DNA of 64,000 bases from Clitoria ternatea (lineage: Eukaryota; Streptophyta; Magnoliopsida; Fabales; Fabaceae), in the NCBI GenBank assembly GCA_037962975.1, contig CM075672.1:54816501-54880500 (forward strand). Direction: 5' to 3'. Made by a program: the position numbers and the translations under genes. Below are positions 1 to 9,715 of this stretch, in pieces; positions within the stretch are counted from its first letter, which is position 1; the number at the start of each line of letters is the position of its first letter. The notes beneath the pieces are model-generated. The model had not been told where the DNA came from, made no database searches, and was given only the letters and a program-made list of their open reading frames with translations.

Positions 1-1
1 T

Positions 2-1972
2 GAAAAATTACCTCCACCCACAAATGTGAAAGGTATTCGGAGTTTCCTTGGACATGCAGGGTTTTACCGTAGGTTCATTAAAGATTTCTCCAAGATCACA
101 AAGCCTCTTACAACTCTTCTGGGTAAGGATGTGCCTTTCAATTTTGATTCATCTTGTTTGGAAGCTTTTTGCAGGATTAAGCAAGCTCTAATCTCTTCCC
201 CCATCATACAACCACCTGATTGGAAACTCCCGTTTGAGCTAATGTGCGATGCGAGTGATTACGCAGTGGGGGCTGTGTTGGGGCAAAGAAAAGATAAAAA
301 GCTCCATGTAATTCATTATGCCAGCCGGACGCTAGATGATGCTCAGGTAAATTATGCCACAACTAAAAAAGAACTGTTAGCTATTGTCTTTGCTTTTGAT
401 AAATTTAGATCTTACTTGGTAGGTTCATATGTTACTGTTTACACTGACCACTCTGCCATTAAGTATCTATTGAATAAAAAGGAAGCAAAGCTTAGCTTAA
501 TTAGGTGGATTCTAATATTGCAAGAATTTGACTTGGAAATTAAGGACAAGAAGGGTACCGAGAACTTGGTCGCTGACCACCTATCTAGGTTGACATCTAA
601 AAAAGAAGAAACAGATAATATTCCCATCAATGAATCTTTTCCAGAAGAACAACTCTTTAATCTTAGTATCGAACGTGTTCCTTCGTATGCTGATTTTGTA
701 AATTTTCTTGCATGTGGTATCTTACCTCCTGATCTTAGCTTTCAGCAAAGGAAAAAGTTTTATGCAGATGTCAAGCATTATTGTTGGGATGAACCACTCC
801 TTTTCAAGCAATGTACAGATGGTATGATTCGGAGATGTGTTTCACAAGATGATGTCCATGCTATCTTGGATCATTTCCATTCTCTTTCCTGTGGAGGACA
901 CATGAGCACCTCTAAGACAGCCGCTAAAGTATTGCAAGCTGGGTTCTATTGGCCAAATATTTTTAAGGATGTATGTAAGTATGTTCTAACTTGTGATGCT
1001 TGCCAAAGAATAGGTAACATTGGTAAGAGACAAGAAATGCCATTGAATACCATTTTAGAAGTTGAATTGTTTGATGTATGGGGTGTTGATTTTATGGGAC
1101 CTTTTCCTTCCTCTTTTGGAAATCAGTTCATATTAGTGGCAGTTGACTATGTGTCAAAATGGGTGGAAGCCATTGCTTCACCCCATTCCGATGCTAAAAC
1201 TGTTATTAAACATTTCAAGAAAATAATATTTCCAAGGTTTAGGGTCCCAAAATGTGTTATAAGTGATGGAGGGTCTCATTTTATTGAGAAAACTTTTCAG
1301 ACCCTTCTAAAGAAATATGGAGTTAGACATAAGGTTACTACACCTTATCACCCACAAACTAGTGGACAAGTTAAGGTATCCAATCGGGAAATTAAAAATA
1401 TTCTTCAAAAAGTGGTGAATACATCACGTAAGGATTGGTCTATTAAGTTAGATGATTCCTTATGGGTGTATCGAACCGCATATAAAACTCCCATTGGAAC
1501 CACACCTTTTAAGCTAGTATATGGGAAGCCCTGCCATCTACCTGTTGAGCTAGAATATAAATCTTTTTGGGTTGTTAAAACTCTTAACTTTGATCATAAG
1601 GCTGTAGGTGAACATAGGATGTTGGAATTAAATGAGCTTAAAGAACTCCGTCTAGATGCATACGAAAATGCCAGAATTTATAAAGAAAAAACCAAACAAT
1701 GGCATGATCGTCATATCCAACGGAGAACATTTAATCTAGGTGATATGGTTTTACTGTTTAATTCTAGACTGAAGCTTTTTCCAGGTAAACTGAGATCCCG
1801 ATGGTCAGGACCATTCAAGGTGACAAAAGTCTTTCCCTTTGGAGCTGTCGAACTATGGAGCGAGAAATCTGGTACATTTAGGGTAAATGGACAGAGAGTA
1901 AAGCACTATCTGACAGGTCAACCAATACAACAAGCAAGTGACTTGGACTTGTTTGATGCTCCTGATGAGTAA
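2..1972 (+). CDS. pol: Athila-type pol polyprotein, C-terminal part (RT end, RNase H, integrase)
   Basis: The frame is open to the left edge of the window, so this is the C-terminal part of a longer polyprotein; a GTG at 26 is not a real start. Numbered from 26, residues 1-20 are the RT thumb (GIRSFLGHAGFYRRF). RNase H follows at about 65-190, with CDAS near 72, the TDH motif near 140 and VADHLSRL near 187. Integrase begins with an HHCC zinc site (HFHSLSCGGH near 281, CDAC further on). The catalytic triad is D in GVDFMG (about 355), D in SDGGSHF (about 413) and E in SNREIK (about 454). The C-terminal part holds a GPF-like segment near 595. No stop or frameshift is visible, so this portion could be young. 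It would cut and insert the element's cDNA in the nucleus. Confidence 0.93.
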   Translation, partial: EKLPPPTNVKGIRSFLGHAGFYRRFIKDFSKITKPLTTLLGKDVPFNFDSSCLEAFCRIKQALISSPIIQPPDWKLPFELMCDASDYAVGAVLGQRKDKKLHVIHYASRTLDDAQVNYATTKKELLAIVFAFDKFRSYLVGSYVTVYTDHSAIKYLLNKKEAKLSLIRWILILQEFDLEIKDKKGTENLVADHLSRLTSKKEETDNIPINESFPEEQLFNLSIERVPSYADFVNFLACGILPPDLSFQQRKKFYADVKHYCWDEPLLFKQCTDGMIRRCVSQDDVHAILDHFHSLSCGGHMSTSKTAAKVLQAGFYWPNIFKDVCKYVLTCDACQRIGNIGKRQEMPLNTILEVELFDVWGVDFMGPFPSSFGNQFILVAVDYVSKWVEAIASPHSDAKTVIKHFKKIIFPRFRVPKCVISDGGSHFIEKTFQTLLKKYGVRHKVTTPYHPQTSGQVKVSNREIKNILQKVVNTSRKDWSIKLDDSLWVYRTAYKTPIGTTPFKLVYGKPCHLPVELEYKSFWVVKTLNFDHKAVGEHRMLELNELKELRLDAYENARIYKEKTKQWHDRHIQRRTFNLGDMVLLFNSRLKLFPGKLRSRWSGPFKVTKVFPFGAVELWSEKSGTFRVNGQRVKHYLTGQPIQQASDLDLFDAPDE

Positions 1973-3310
1973 ATCCAAACGGTGAGAAGTCTGGCTGAAG
2001 ACTTAAAACTTAGCACTGATAGAGAGGTAACCCTATAAAAAGTTGTTGTTTTATTTTAAGCTTTAATTCTGAAAAAAAAACCAACTATGTCAGATGCTGG
2101 TTTGGGGTTACTACAGGTAAGTTTTCTTATACTTTTATCATCCATTTTAACATTGAGGACAATGTCAAATTCTAGTTTGGGGTGGTAGGTAAGAAAACTT
2201 AACTGTTTTGTTTACGTTGTGTGATTGTTATTTTATTTTGCATGTGTATTTTCCCATTTTTGTTTGTAATCTTGTAATTTACCATTATTACATGAAAAAT
2301 TCACTTTGAACACAAGGCTAAAGTATCTAAGGACCCCAAAATTTTGAGTAAAATTTTCAAAATTTGATTGTTTAAATGCCAAATCAATGTCTAAATGAAC
2401 CTTATGTGATTAAAATTTTCTTTGAAAAGACTTTCCATGGTTAGAGTTGAGCCAAAATGGGTTATTTATCAAATAAATTTTCAAAACCCATACCTTCTTG
2501 ATTGAGTGAATCTCATAGTCATTAATATTCTAGAACTTGTTTTTCAACCGATTCAAAATGGTTTTTGATTATATGTCTTAGGATGATAAAGGCATAATTA
2601 GGTCTTATTCTTAAGCCTCAGAATTTTTGCACAATTTGACCCCTAGTTGCCCCTTTTGAGCCTTAAAGTGAAAATTTTTCTTTGAAACCTTTCATTGACT
2701 GATATTCTCTTAATGGTGAAAAAGTTAGAAATTTAGTGGAGCAAAGAAATAAAAAAGGACTTAAGAAAAATATGTATTGAATGTAAAGAAAAACAAGAAA
2801 AAGAAAAAAAAATCAAATCAAAAGGATGATATTGAATGAATTCTAAAAAGTCCATAAAAGTTCAAAATTTTTCTCTGTTAAATTTATAATGGTGATTTGA
2901 ATCATTCATGACTGTTAAAGCCCTTTTGTATTCCATTTTTCTTGAAATTCCTACCTTGACAATACAACCCAAGGCCACGTTACAACCTTTGAAAGACCTT
3001 TAGACTTTGACATATTTTCTATTTAAACTGTGGAGTTTCTGGTTTATTAACAAGCTTATGGTAATATTTTTTGACTATGATGATTTGAGAGATACACAAA
3101 CCTTGAAACACTTGAGTGAAAATTGTGAGAAGAGTATCTCAAGTCTTGACATTGAAATTTGATTCACGTAAGAAAAATAAAATTGGCATTTGAATAAATC
3201 TTTTTCTCTGTTTTGGATTCCTTAGTTTATTAAGCTTAGTGTTTTCTGTATTTTATCTTGTGAATATGGTGATTGCTTGAGGACAAGCAATGTTTTGGTT
3301 TGGGGTATTT
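1973..3310 (+). other. Element A non-coding region between pol and 3' LTR, with polypurine tract
   Basis: There is no credible reading frame in this 1.3 kb AT-rich stretch. It has the Athila-type landmark GAGGACAATGTC near 2156 followed by a TTTGGGGTGG-like run, and a purine-rich tract (GGTTTGGGGTATT) just before the LTR start at 3311, which would prime plus-strand DNA. No env-like gene, no cysteine-rich frame and no LOG-like frame is found here, unlike element B. Confidence 0.65.
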
Positions 3311-3540
3311 TGATAAGTGCTTTATAACACAATAAAATAGATCTAGTTTGCTTAGGATTTTAATCATTATGCACTGTATTTCCTTTATTTATTGTGATTT
3401 TTGCTTTCTTTCCACTTTATTCTACTTGGGTATGTTATTTTGCAGAAATTAAGGTAATAAAAGGGTCAATAACAAGAGAAAAACAACCATAAAATGATAA
3501 AGAAACAAGAAGAACAAGCCCAAAGTAGAAAGAACTCCCT

Positions 3541-4625
3541 TTTTATGTTGAATTCCGACACAGAATGTTGAATTCCGACTTAGAATGTTGAAATCCGACT
3601 CAGAAATGACCAAATCGGAGTAGAATGACTCAGAAATGACCAAATCTGAGTGGAATGACTAAGAATAGAGCTTTGCCGAGTGGAATACTTCGCTGTTGGA
3701 GCAAAATCCGAGTGGAAAGTTCCCTGTCAAAGCCATTCCGAGTGATAAATGGCTAACCCTGTTGGAGGTTCAATGTTGAAAAGGAATAAGTCTCAGTTGG
3801 AGGAGAATCCGAGTGGAAGATCCCCTACTGCAAGCAATCCGAGTGAAAAAAGGGACTGACTTTGAATAGATGCTGCCCAAAGCTATTGACCGAGTAAAAG
3901 AAATACTGATTGAAGTAAATCCAAGAGGGAGCTTTTTGATTGCAAATAATCCGAGTGAAGAAATGCTGATTGAAACGAGTCTGAACTATTTTTCTGTGCA
4001 AAACTGCCTCCGATTGGAAAACTCCCGAGTGGTCAAAACTGTTCTCTAAGCAGAAGATGCCACTAAAAGGGCAACTGTTGAATAAGGAGGTTTCTGAGTG
4101 GTTTCATTCGGAGAAGATGGCATTCTCAAGCGGAACAAGGCATTTCTGAGTAGTGTCTTATTAAGCAAGGAAAAATCCGACCGGAAATGAATCACACTCG
4201 GGCAGACTCTTAAGTTTCACACTAAGCCCGAGTGAGAAGTCTCCAAGGAAGACATCTGAGTGAGTTGGGACAGAAAGCTGCATTTCCGAGCAAAGCAAGG
4301 CTCGAACATGGGAAGAACTCCTATCAGCCAGATTCCAGAGTCTTTCAAGTGCAAGTTTCTGAATGAAAGAAAATGGAAAATTCGACTAAATGTATCCGAG
4401 TAAGAAGCAAGTCAGACTTCCGAATGAATGTGTCTGAATGGATCAAGGAGTGAAGAAGGAGTTGACTGAATTGTTCCAAAGAAAATCCGAGCAAATTTTT
4501 CTCCGAGTGGTTCAATTTTAAGAGACAGCCGAGTGAAACAGTGAAAGAAGACTTTCCAATCCTGAGTGAGCCACTTTTCAGTCAGTTCCGAGTCCTTCTT
4601 CTGTCGGTTCCGAGTCACTCTTTAC
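3541..4625 (+). repeat. Field of degenerate CCGAGTGGAA words in element A LTR
   Basis: The decamer-like word TCCGAGTGGAA and close variants (CCGAGTGAA, CCGACTCAGAA, CTGAGTGG, CCGAGCAAA) recur every 20-60 bases, always in the same direction. Spacing is irregular, so it is not a simple tandem array. The same word recurs in the unrelated element C. Confidence 0.7.
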
Positions 4626-4669
4626 TCGGTTCCGATTGAATGTTTCAACCATTCATCCAACCACAACAC

Positions 4670-5060
4670 TGACACCGGCTCCATCCATGCACATCGGATC
4701 AACCTTCCATCTATTCACTCCAACACCGGATCAAATGCACACCGGATCAAACCCTCCATCAACACTGACTCCTTCCAATTCTTCATAGCCAACACCGGAT
4801 CAACTCCAAACACCGGATCACTCTACACCGTCCTCTTAAACCACAACACCGGATCACTTCAACACTTCTCTCCTTTGAACAGCCACATGCAACAACCGAC
4901 CAACTCTTTTCTCCACACCATCCCAAACCAACACCGTCCCCTCTGCTTTCAAAACCGACCAAACTCTCCACAACACCGTCCAGTTCTCCATCCAACAGCA
5001 ACTCAAAATCGTCCAACTCCTCAGCAAGCCACAACACCGTCCAGCAACCAGCACCTTCCA
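4670..5060 (+). repeat. Field of ACACCGGATCA / ACACCGTCC words in element A LTR
   Basis: ACACCGGATCA or ACCGGATCA occurs repeatedly between about 4690 and 4860, then grades into ACACCGTCC-type words up to about 5050. Direction is constant and spacing variable. This low-complexity stretch creates the long overlapping frames on both strands, which are rejected as genes. Confidence 0.6.
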
Positions 5061-5292
5061 GCAAGCTTTCACTTGGTCTTGTGGATAAACAGCAAGCTTT
5101 CACTCGGTCTTGTGGAAGAACAACACCTTTTCCACTCGGAATTTGACCACCTGAATGAATCCATGCGCCGAATTATTGGAAATATTAAAAAATAAACAAG
5201 TTGGCACAGCTGGAAAGTCACATGCACCGAAAGTTTCCTCCCACTTGCAATTGCAACGCATTTTCTTAGCTGGATTCCTCCATTCCTTTGCC

Positions 5293-5298
5293 TATAAA
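5293..5298 (+). promoter_or_regulatory. Candidate TATA box of element A LTR
   Basis: TATAAA in the context CCTATAAAAGCAGG, followed by a T/C-rich leader. It is the best core-promoter candidate in this LTR and would put the transcript start near 5325, leaving about 1.1 kb of R-U5. Inferred from position and sequence only. Confidence 0.45.
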
Positions 5299-6409
5299 AG
5301 CAGGAGCAAGTGAAGCCTTGAAGCATCAGTGAATTCAGCATCCAGAATCCTCATTTTTGTTCCTTTCTCTCTATTCTTTTGCTTTCTTTTATTTCTCCGT
5401 TCCATTTCTTTCTTTCTTTTTATTTTCTTTCTCCCTTCCCTTTTCTCTTCTCAGTTTCATTTTTCTTCTCCTTCTTTTTATTTTCTTTTTCTTTCTTTTA
5501 TTTATTAAAAGAATGGTGAGAATTGTAAAAGTGAGAATTCCAATTTGTAATTGGTGGAGGAATATTGCAACAAGGAAATACAATGGTAAACTTATTCTGA
5601 GCTTTTGGAGAAACCCGTAAGTCTTTATTTTTACCATGTCTTGTATGTTTTATTTTTCCATCATTTATATGAATTATTTCATGAGTAGCTAAATTAATTA
5701 TCTTGGGATAAAGGGGGTGTGATAATATTTTATTATTAATATTATTTTGACTTGGAATTAAATAAATTTCTTTTTTCCATCTAGTTCAATTATACTCAAT
5801 GCTTTTAGTGATTCCTAACAAGAACCTAAATGATAAAACTATGTACTTGCGGGTATATTAGTAAGTTTAGGTAATAAATAGAATCGAGAGATTTATTTTT
5901 ACCGGAAAGCTTTGAACTAAACCTAAGATTTTTGAGATGCTTTTTGTGACCTCGGTAAAAACCGTGAAAGTAATCAAAATTCTTTTGAGGAAATTAAAAA
6001 GGGATTTTCAAAAAACGATAATGGGCCTTTCTGAGGATTAAGCAGCACTTTCCATAGGTTAGGTACATTAATAGGATTTCAAGAGGAACATATTAATTAG
6101 CTTCTGGAAAATTCACCTTGGAAAACTTAATTTGATTTTTGTTTATGAGAAGTTAAATTTTATTAACATGAAATAGACTCTTGATCGCCTGAAATCCTAA
6201 GATACTCTCAACTCTGATTTTTTTAAGTGTCAAGTAAATTTTGTTTCTAAATTTAGATTTTTAAATTGTGTTTTATTTTACAAAAACATTAAAAATCAAT
6301 TGTGTGGATAATTAAATTTTAATATGCCGGTACTTTGAACACAGTCCCTGTGGAGAACGATAATCTTTTATATTACGTGACATAACCCGTGCGCTTGCGG
6401 GCCCTGTCA

Positions 6410-6570
6410 ATGCATCATAGGCATTGCATGCTTATGTGATTATGTAAAATTATGATGGTTGTATATTAGGCTTACCATATGCCATTGCATGCTTGCCGAG
6501 CCTTTTCTCACATCTTCATATATGGGACTAGGCGTGTGCTCGGTATCCACATTCTTCTTCCGCTGTAAAC
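6410..6570 (+). mobile_element. Element D1: fragment of an old LTR, left piece
   Basis: The segment from about 6495 (GAGCCTTTTCTCACATCTTC) to the CTGTAAAC at 6570 matches 31510-31586 in D2. It is cut on the left by element A and on the right by element C. Its continuation is at 16973 after C, joined by the C target duplication TAAAC (6566-6570 and 16973-16977). Confidence 0.55.
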
Positions 6571-6737
6571 TGTAACATCCCGATTCTTAATTTAATTACC
6601 GATTGAGATTAAGCTATTAATTAAGGGTTATATGCAGAATTAGGATTAATGGTTAATTAGAGTAATTGCTGATTGGTTAGAAATAATTGAATAAATAATG
6701 TTAATGCCAGGTGAAAGGACGCATGCACCCCTGGAGG

Positions 6738-6744
6738 TATAAAA
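6738..6744 (+). promoter_or_regulatory. TATA box of element C 5' LTR
   Basis: TATAAAA in GGAGGTATAAAAGAAC, only about 170 bp into the LTR, followed by a C/T-rich leader. The same site is kept in the other LTR. U3 would be very short and the R-U5 leader almost 3 kb. Confidence 0.55.
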
Positions 6745-8049
6745 GAACTTTAACTCTCTCTTTCCCTTATTAGTCACGCTGGACAGCTCTCCTTCATGCG
6801 TACATCTGGTCTCTTCCTTTTACTGTTTCTCTTCTTTTTCACCCTCATTCGTATCACCCGCGTGGAAAGAACAGGGAGAGAGTTGAAGAGCTTTTCTGGG
6901 TGGAACAGCGACGTGGCCCTGTTTCCACTCCCTGTTCCCTTCATCCCCTCTGTCTTCTTCTTCTTTTTCTTCTTCTTCTCCTTCCGCTTGAAGCTGTTAG
7001 TGTCCCAGTTGGAAGCTGTGCTAGGAAGTGCCTTGGGGCCGTGGGGAAGACGAACCCGTTGGAAGAAAGAGCAACTCTGGCCCAGGATCAACGCTGAGCT
7101 CGAAGGCTGTTGGAGGAGGTGTAACAGAAGGATGATCAGTCAGCATTGTAACTCGAGCAGTCCCTGAACCCCGACAACAGGTAGGGGGCGCTTTGCATGT
7201 CAAGTGTACGGTTTATGGACGAATTCCAGGTGCTTGCTTTAATGTGATGTGTTATGTGTGAGATGTGTAGTTCGATGTGTTGTGATTGAGTAATTGTGCA
7301 TGCAACTCCCGGGTTGGTGATGTTATGAACTGCTTTGTGGTGTGATTCCATCTATTAGTGCATGTTAATGTTTCTGAGCATGTTGACCGAATGCATGTAA
7401 CTATGAGTTAAAAAGGGTGGTGATTTGCTGGGTTCTGTATGCTGTTATGTTGAATGTATTTGAATGACAACGCTATAATGATTTCCGAATGCTCGAGATG
7501 TGAGTTGATGCTTGATTCCATTTAGAATACTGTGTGGTATTGCATGAGGTTGCACATACGAGGTGCCTTCCAGTCCTGCTAGTTCCATGAGGGCCCATGG
7601 TAGCCGTAGGAGCTAGAGAGGAGTCTCGAGATGCCAATGGGAGGCCGGTACCACGCGGGAAGGGCTAATGGACGAGGGGCCAGGAAGGAATCTGTAACTG
7701 AAATCATGCTTTAAGCCGGATCCGCATGTATGTGTGTATGAGCATGGTTATCGAGACCAATATGATTGGTATGGATTGATTGATTTGAATGAGTGCCGAC
7801 TAGATGATGTCATATGAGTGAATTCCGACTGAATGAATATGTATGTATTGATGCTGTTGCCAAGTGCCATGTGATGTGTGATTGAGAAGGTATGTTATTG
7901 TGTGATTTCCGATTGGATGATGTTGTGTGACTTTTATATTAATTGGCAGTAGATATATATATTTGTGGATTGAGCGAGGTAAATTATATAATTGAGGTTT
8001 GAGGTAAAATCCGAGTCAATAACTATTGCTTCATATGTAAAAGCTCACC

Positions 8050-9540
8050 CCTACACCATTGTTCAGTGTATATAGGTCGGACTCGGAATGGCGTGAAGAC
8101 CTCAAGTCCGAGTGACGTGCACTCCGACTGTTGAGTGCTTGTATCGTATTTATTACGTTTAAGTCAGTTATAGCCTTGGCCGGCTCATAATAACAGTGTT
8201 GTATAATGAATATAAATTTATATATATAAGTAATCTGAACTATTATGACCCGAGTGCATGTTTATATACGTATATGGTTTATGATGATAACCTGTGCTTG
8301 TATCGGATACCAGGTGCTGACGAATGAATGATGGAAGGTAATGAGTATTTTGAGTGCATGATCATGTAGGTACATATATGTTGTATACTGGTGACTTGGG
8401 TTTGAGTAGACGGAGAGAGAATGGTGGATAGATTATCGCTAAGTTAATGATTCTCCTAGTAAACTTAGTTGTGGGAGCCATCTCCGAGTGAGACTATAAA
8501 TGGCTGGGCCTTCCTTTCCGAGCGGTGATGCTTAATTGGATTCTGAGTAAGATACCTTAGATGAACTTATATTGTGTAAAAGCTGATGGGCAAATCTCCC
8601 GAGTAATATTAAGAATGATCGTTGCCGAGTGAAATCATAAGGAAACCCCGAGTGGGGAATTATTTTGTATAGGCCCGAGTGGAATCTGAGTGAACTTCTC
8701 CGAGGGAAGAGTTATTACGATGGATTAGATTGGACATATTTTAAGTGTTTTATATATAATCCGAGTGAAGTTATATATGTATTCCGAGTGGAAGACCGAA
8801 TAGGTATTGGTCGGTCTTGGAGTTAGTTTACTGAGTGATAGGTGTGTGGCACATTCTGATTGAATGTGGTTGGAATACACCGAGCGGTGTTTGGTTGGGT
8901 GGTAAGCTGAGTGAGGGAAATTATTAGACTCCGAGTGGAGTAACTTCATAGATTCCGAGTGGAATTATTAATATTTTCCGAGTGGGCTATTGCGTGGCCT
9001 CTGTGGACAAAATTGAGAGACTAAGTTACGAACTTCCGAGAGAGGCAAGTATTGGGGTTGTTCACGAGTGAATGGAACCCCTGAATATCGAGTGAAACCC
9101 TTTACCGAGTGATAGGAATGCCGAGTCTGGCTTCATGCTTCAACAAGTGAGTTCTCGCTCCAGCGAGTATGTCCTCAATGGAAGGCTTTGGGTCGGCTTG
9201 GTGGGGAAGTAATTTCCCGAGTGGTTTATACTTGTAACCTATATGAATGAAATGAGGAGCTGTGTAGATTTCCGAGTGAGGTTCGAGGGTGATGATTTAC
9301 TGGGGGAAACTATGTCCCAAATCCGAGTGAAAGATTACCTTGTACCTGTGTCCGCCCCAGCGAATGAGACATTCGCTCCAACGAGCGTGAGCGCATGGGA
9401 AGGTTGTTGGTTGATTTCACTTAAACGATGGGGTGTACGCCCAAGCGAGTTGGGCTGCTCGCTCAGCGTGCTGTATCTCCCTTGAGCGAGTGCACGCTGT
9501 TTTGGGGTCTCGCTCAGGCGCTGTTTTATTCTTCCACTGT
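8050..9540 (+). repeat. CCGAGTG word field and GAGCGAG inverted words in element C 5' LTR
   Basis: CCGAGTGGAA, CCGAGTGAA and CCGAGCGG variants occur dozens of times from about 8070 to 9330. From about 9160 to 9530 they give way to CGCTCCAGCGAG, GCTCAGCG and GAGCGAGT words that pair with each other as short inverted repeats. The same layout is repeated in the 3' LTR (about 15400-16790). Confidence 0.65.
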
Positions 9541-9703
9541 GAATGTTTTTCCTTGTTCTAATCAGTTTTCCGAGCTTCTGGTCAGCTGTTTGCCTTCCTT
9601 TATTATTGTCTAATTCTACCCGGTTGCTGGGTTAGCTTTTTTTTGGGAAAAATTTTCCCTGTTCTGGATCTCATTTAATTATTAAGATGAGGGTGTTACA
9701 TTT

Positions 9704-9715
9704 TGGTATCAGAGC
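9704..9715 (+). other. Element C primer binding site (tRNA-iMet)
   Basis: TGGTATCAGAGC, the standard plant initiator-methionine primer site, three bases after the 5' LTR end. The bases that follow (AGACCAAAAGGTCCATGGCC) are close to those after the PBS of element E. Confidence 0.92.

Larger units (their letters stand above)
1..6409 (+). mobile_element. Element A: Athila-type Ty3/gypsy retrotransposon, 3' half
   Basis: The visible part holds the end of pol, a 1.3 kb non-coding stretch, a polypurine tract and a complete 3' LTR. The 5' LTR, gag and most of RT lie left of the window. The pol protein matches the Athila lineage in its RT-thumb, RNase H and integrase wording and resembles the pol of elements B and F here. 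The LTR ends in GTCA, as in B and F. The sequence after the LTR is a different element, so 6409 is the likely right border; the matching target duplication cannot be checked. Confidence 0.85.
3311..6409 (+). repeat. Element A 3' LTR (about 3.1 kb)
   Basis: It starts TGATAAGTGC right after the polypurine tract and ends ...CCCTGTCA. Inside are, in order, a field of CCGAGTG words, a field of CACCGGATCA words, a TATA box near 5293, a T/C-rich leader (about 5350-5510) and a long AT-rich R-U5. The long frame at 4566-5195 comes from the CACCGGATCA repeats and is not taken as a gene. The end is set by analogy with the GTCA ends of the B and F LTRs, because the partner LTR is outside the window. Confidence 0.75.
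6571..9700 (+). repeat. Element C 5' LTR (3130 bp)
   Basis: It is nearly the same as 13871-16972, with scattered substitutions and a few indels (for example near 7716-7775 and 8105-8150). Parts shared with the E LTR include AGGTAGGGGGCGC (about 7181) and a block with GAGGGGCCAG (about 7673-7684). The right third carries CCGAGTG words, then GAGCGAG-type inverted words. Short frames conserved in both C LTRs are explained by LTR duplication, not by coding. Confidence 0.93.

Noticed and set aside
439..630. Frame on the - strand opposite the A pol RNase H
   Set aside because: Shadow of the coding strand.
4566..5195. 209-residue frame in the A LTR and frames opposite it
   Set aside because: Built from ACACCGGATCA and ACACCGTCC repeats; no domain, and located inside an LTR.
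6796..7167. 123-residue Leu/Phe-rich frame near the C transcript start, also at 14096
   Set aside because: The low-complexity C/T leader explains the composition, and indels between the LTRs break the frame differently. An upstream leader frame is possible but not supported.
9243..9485. 80-residue frame conserved at 9243 and 16515 in C
   Set aside because: Conservation follows from LTR duplication; no family resemblance. The short IRVKD match to RT wording is chance.
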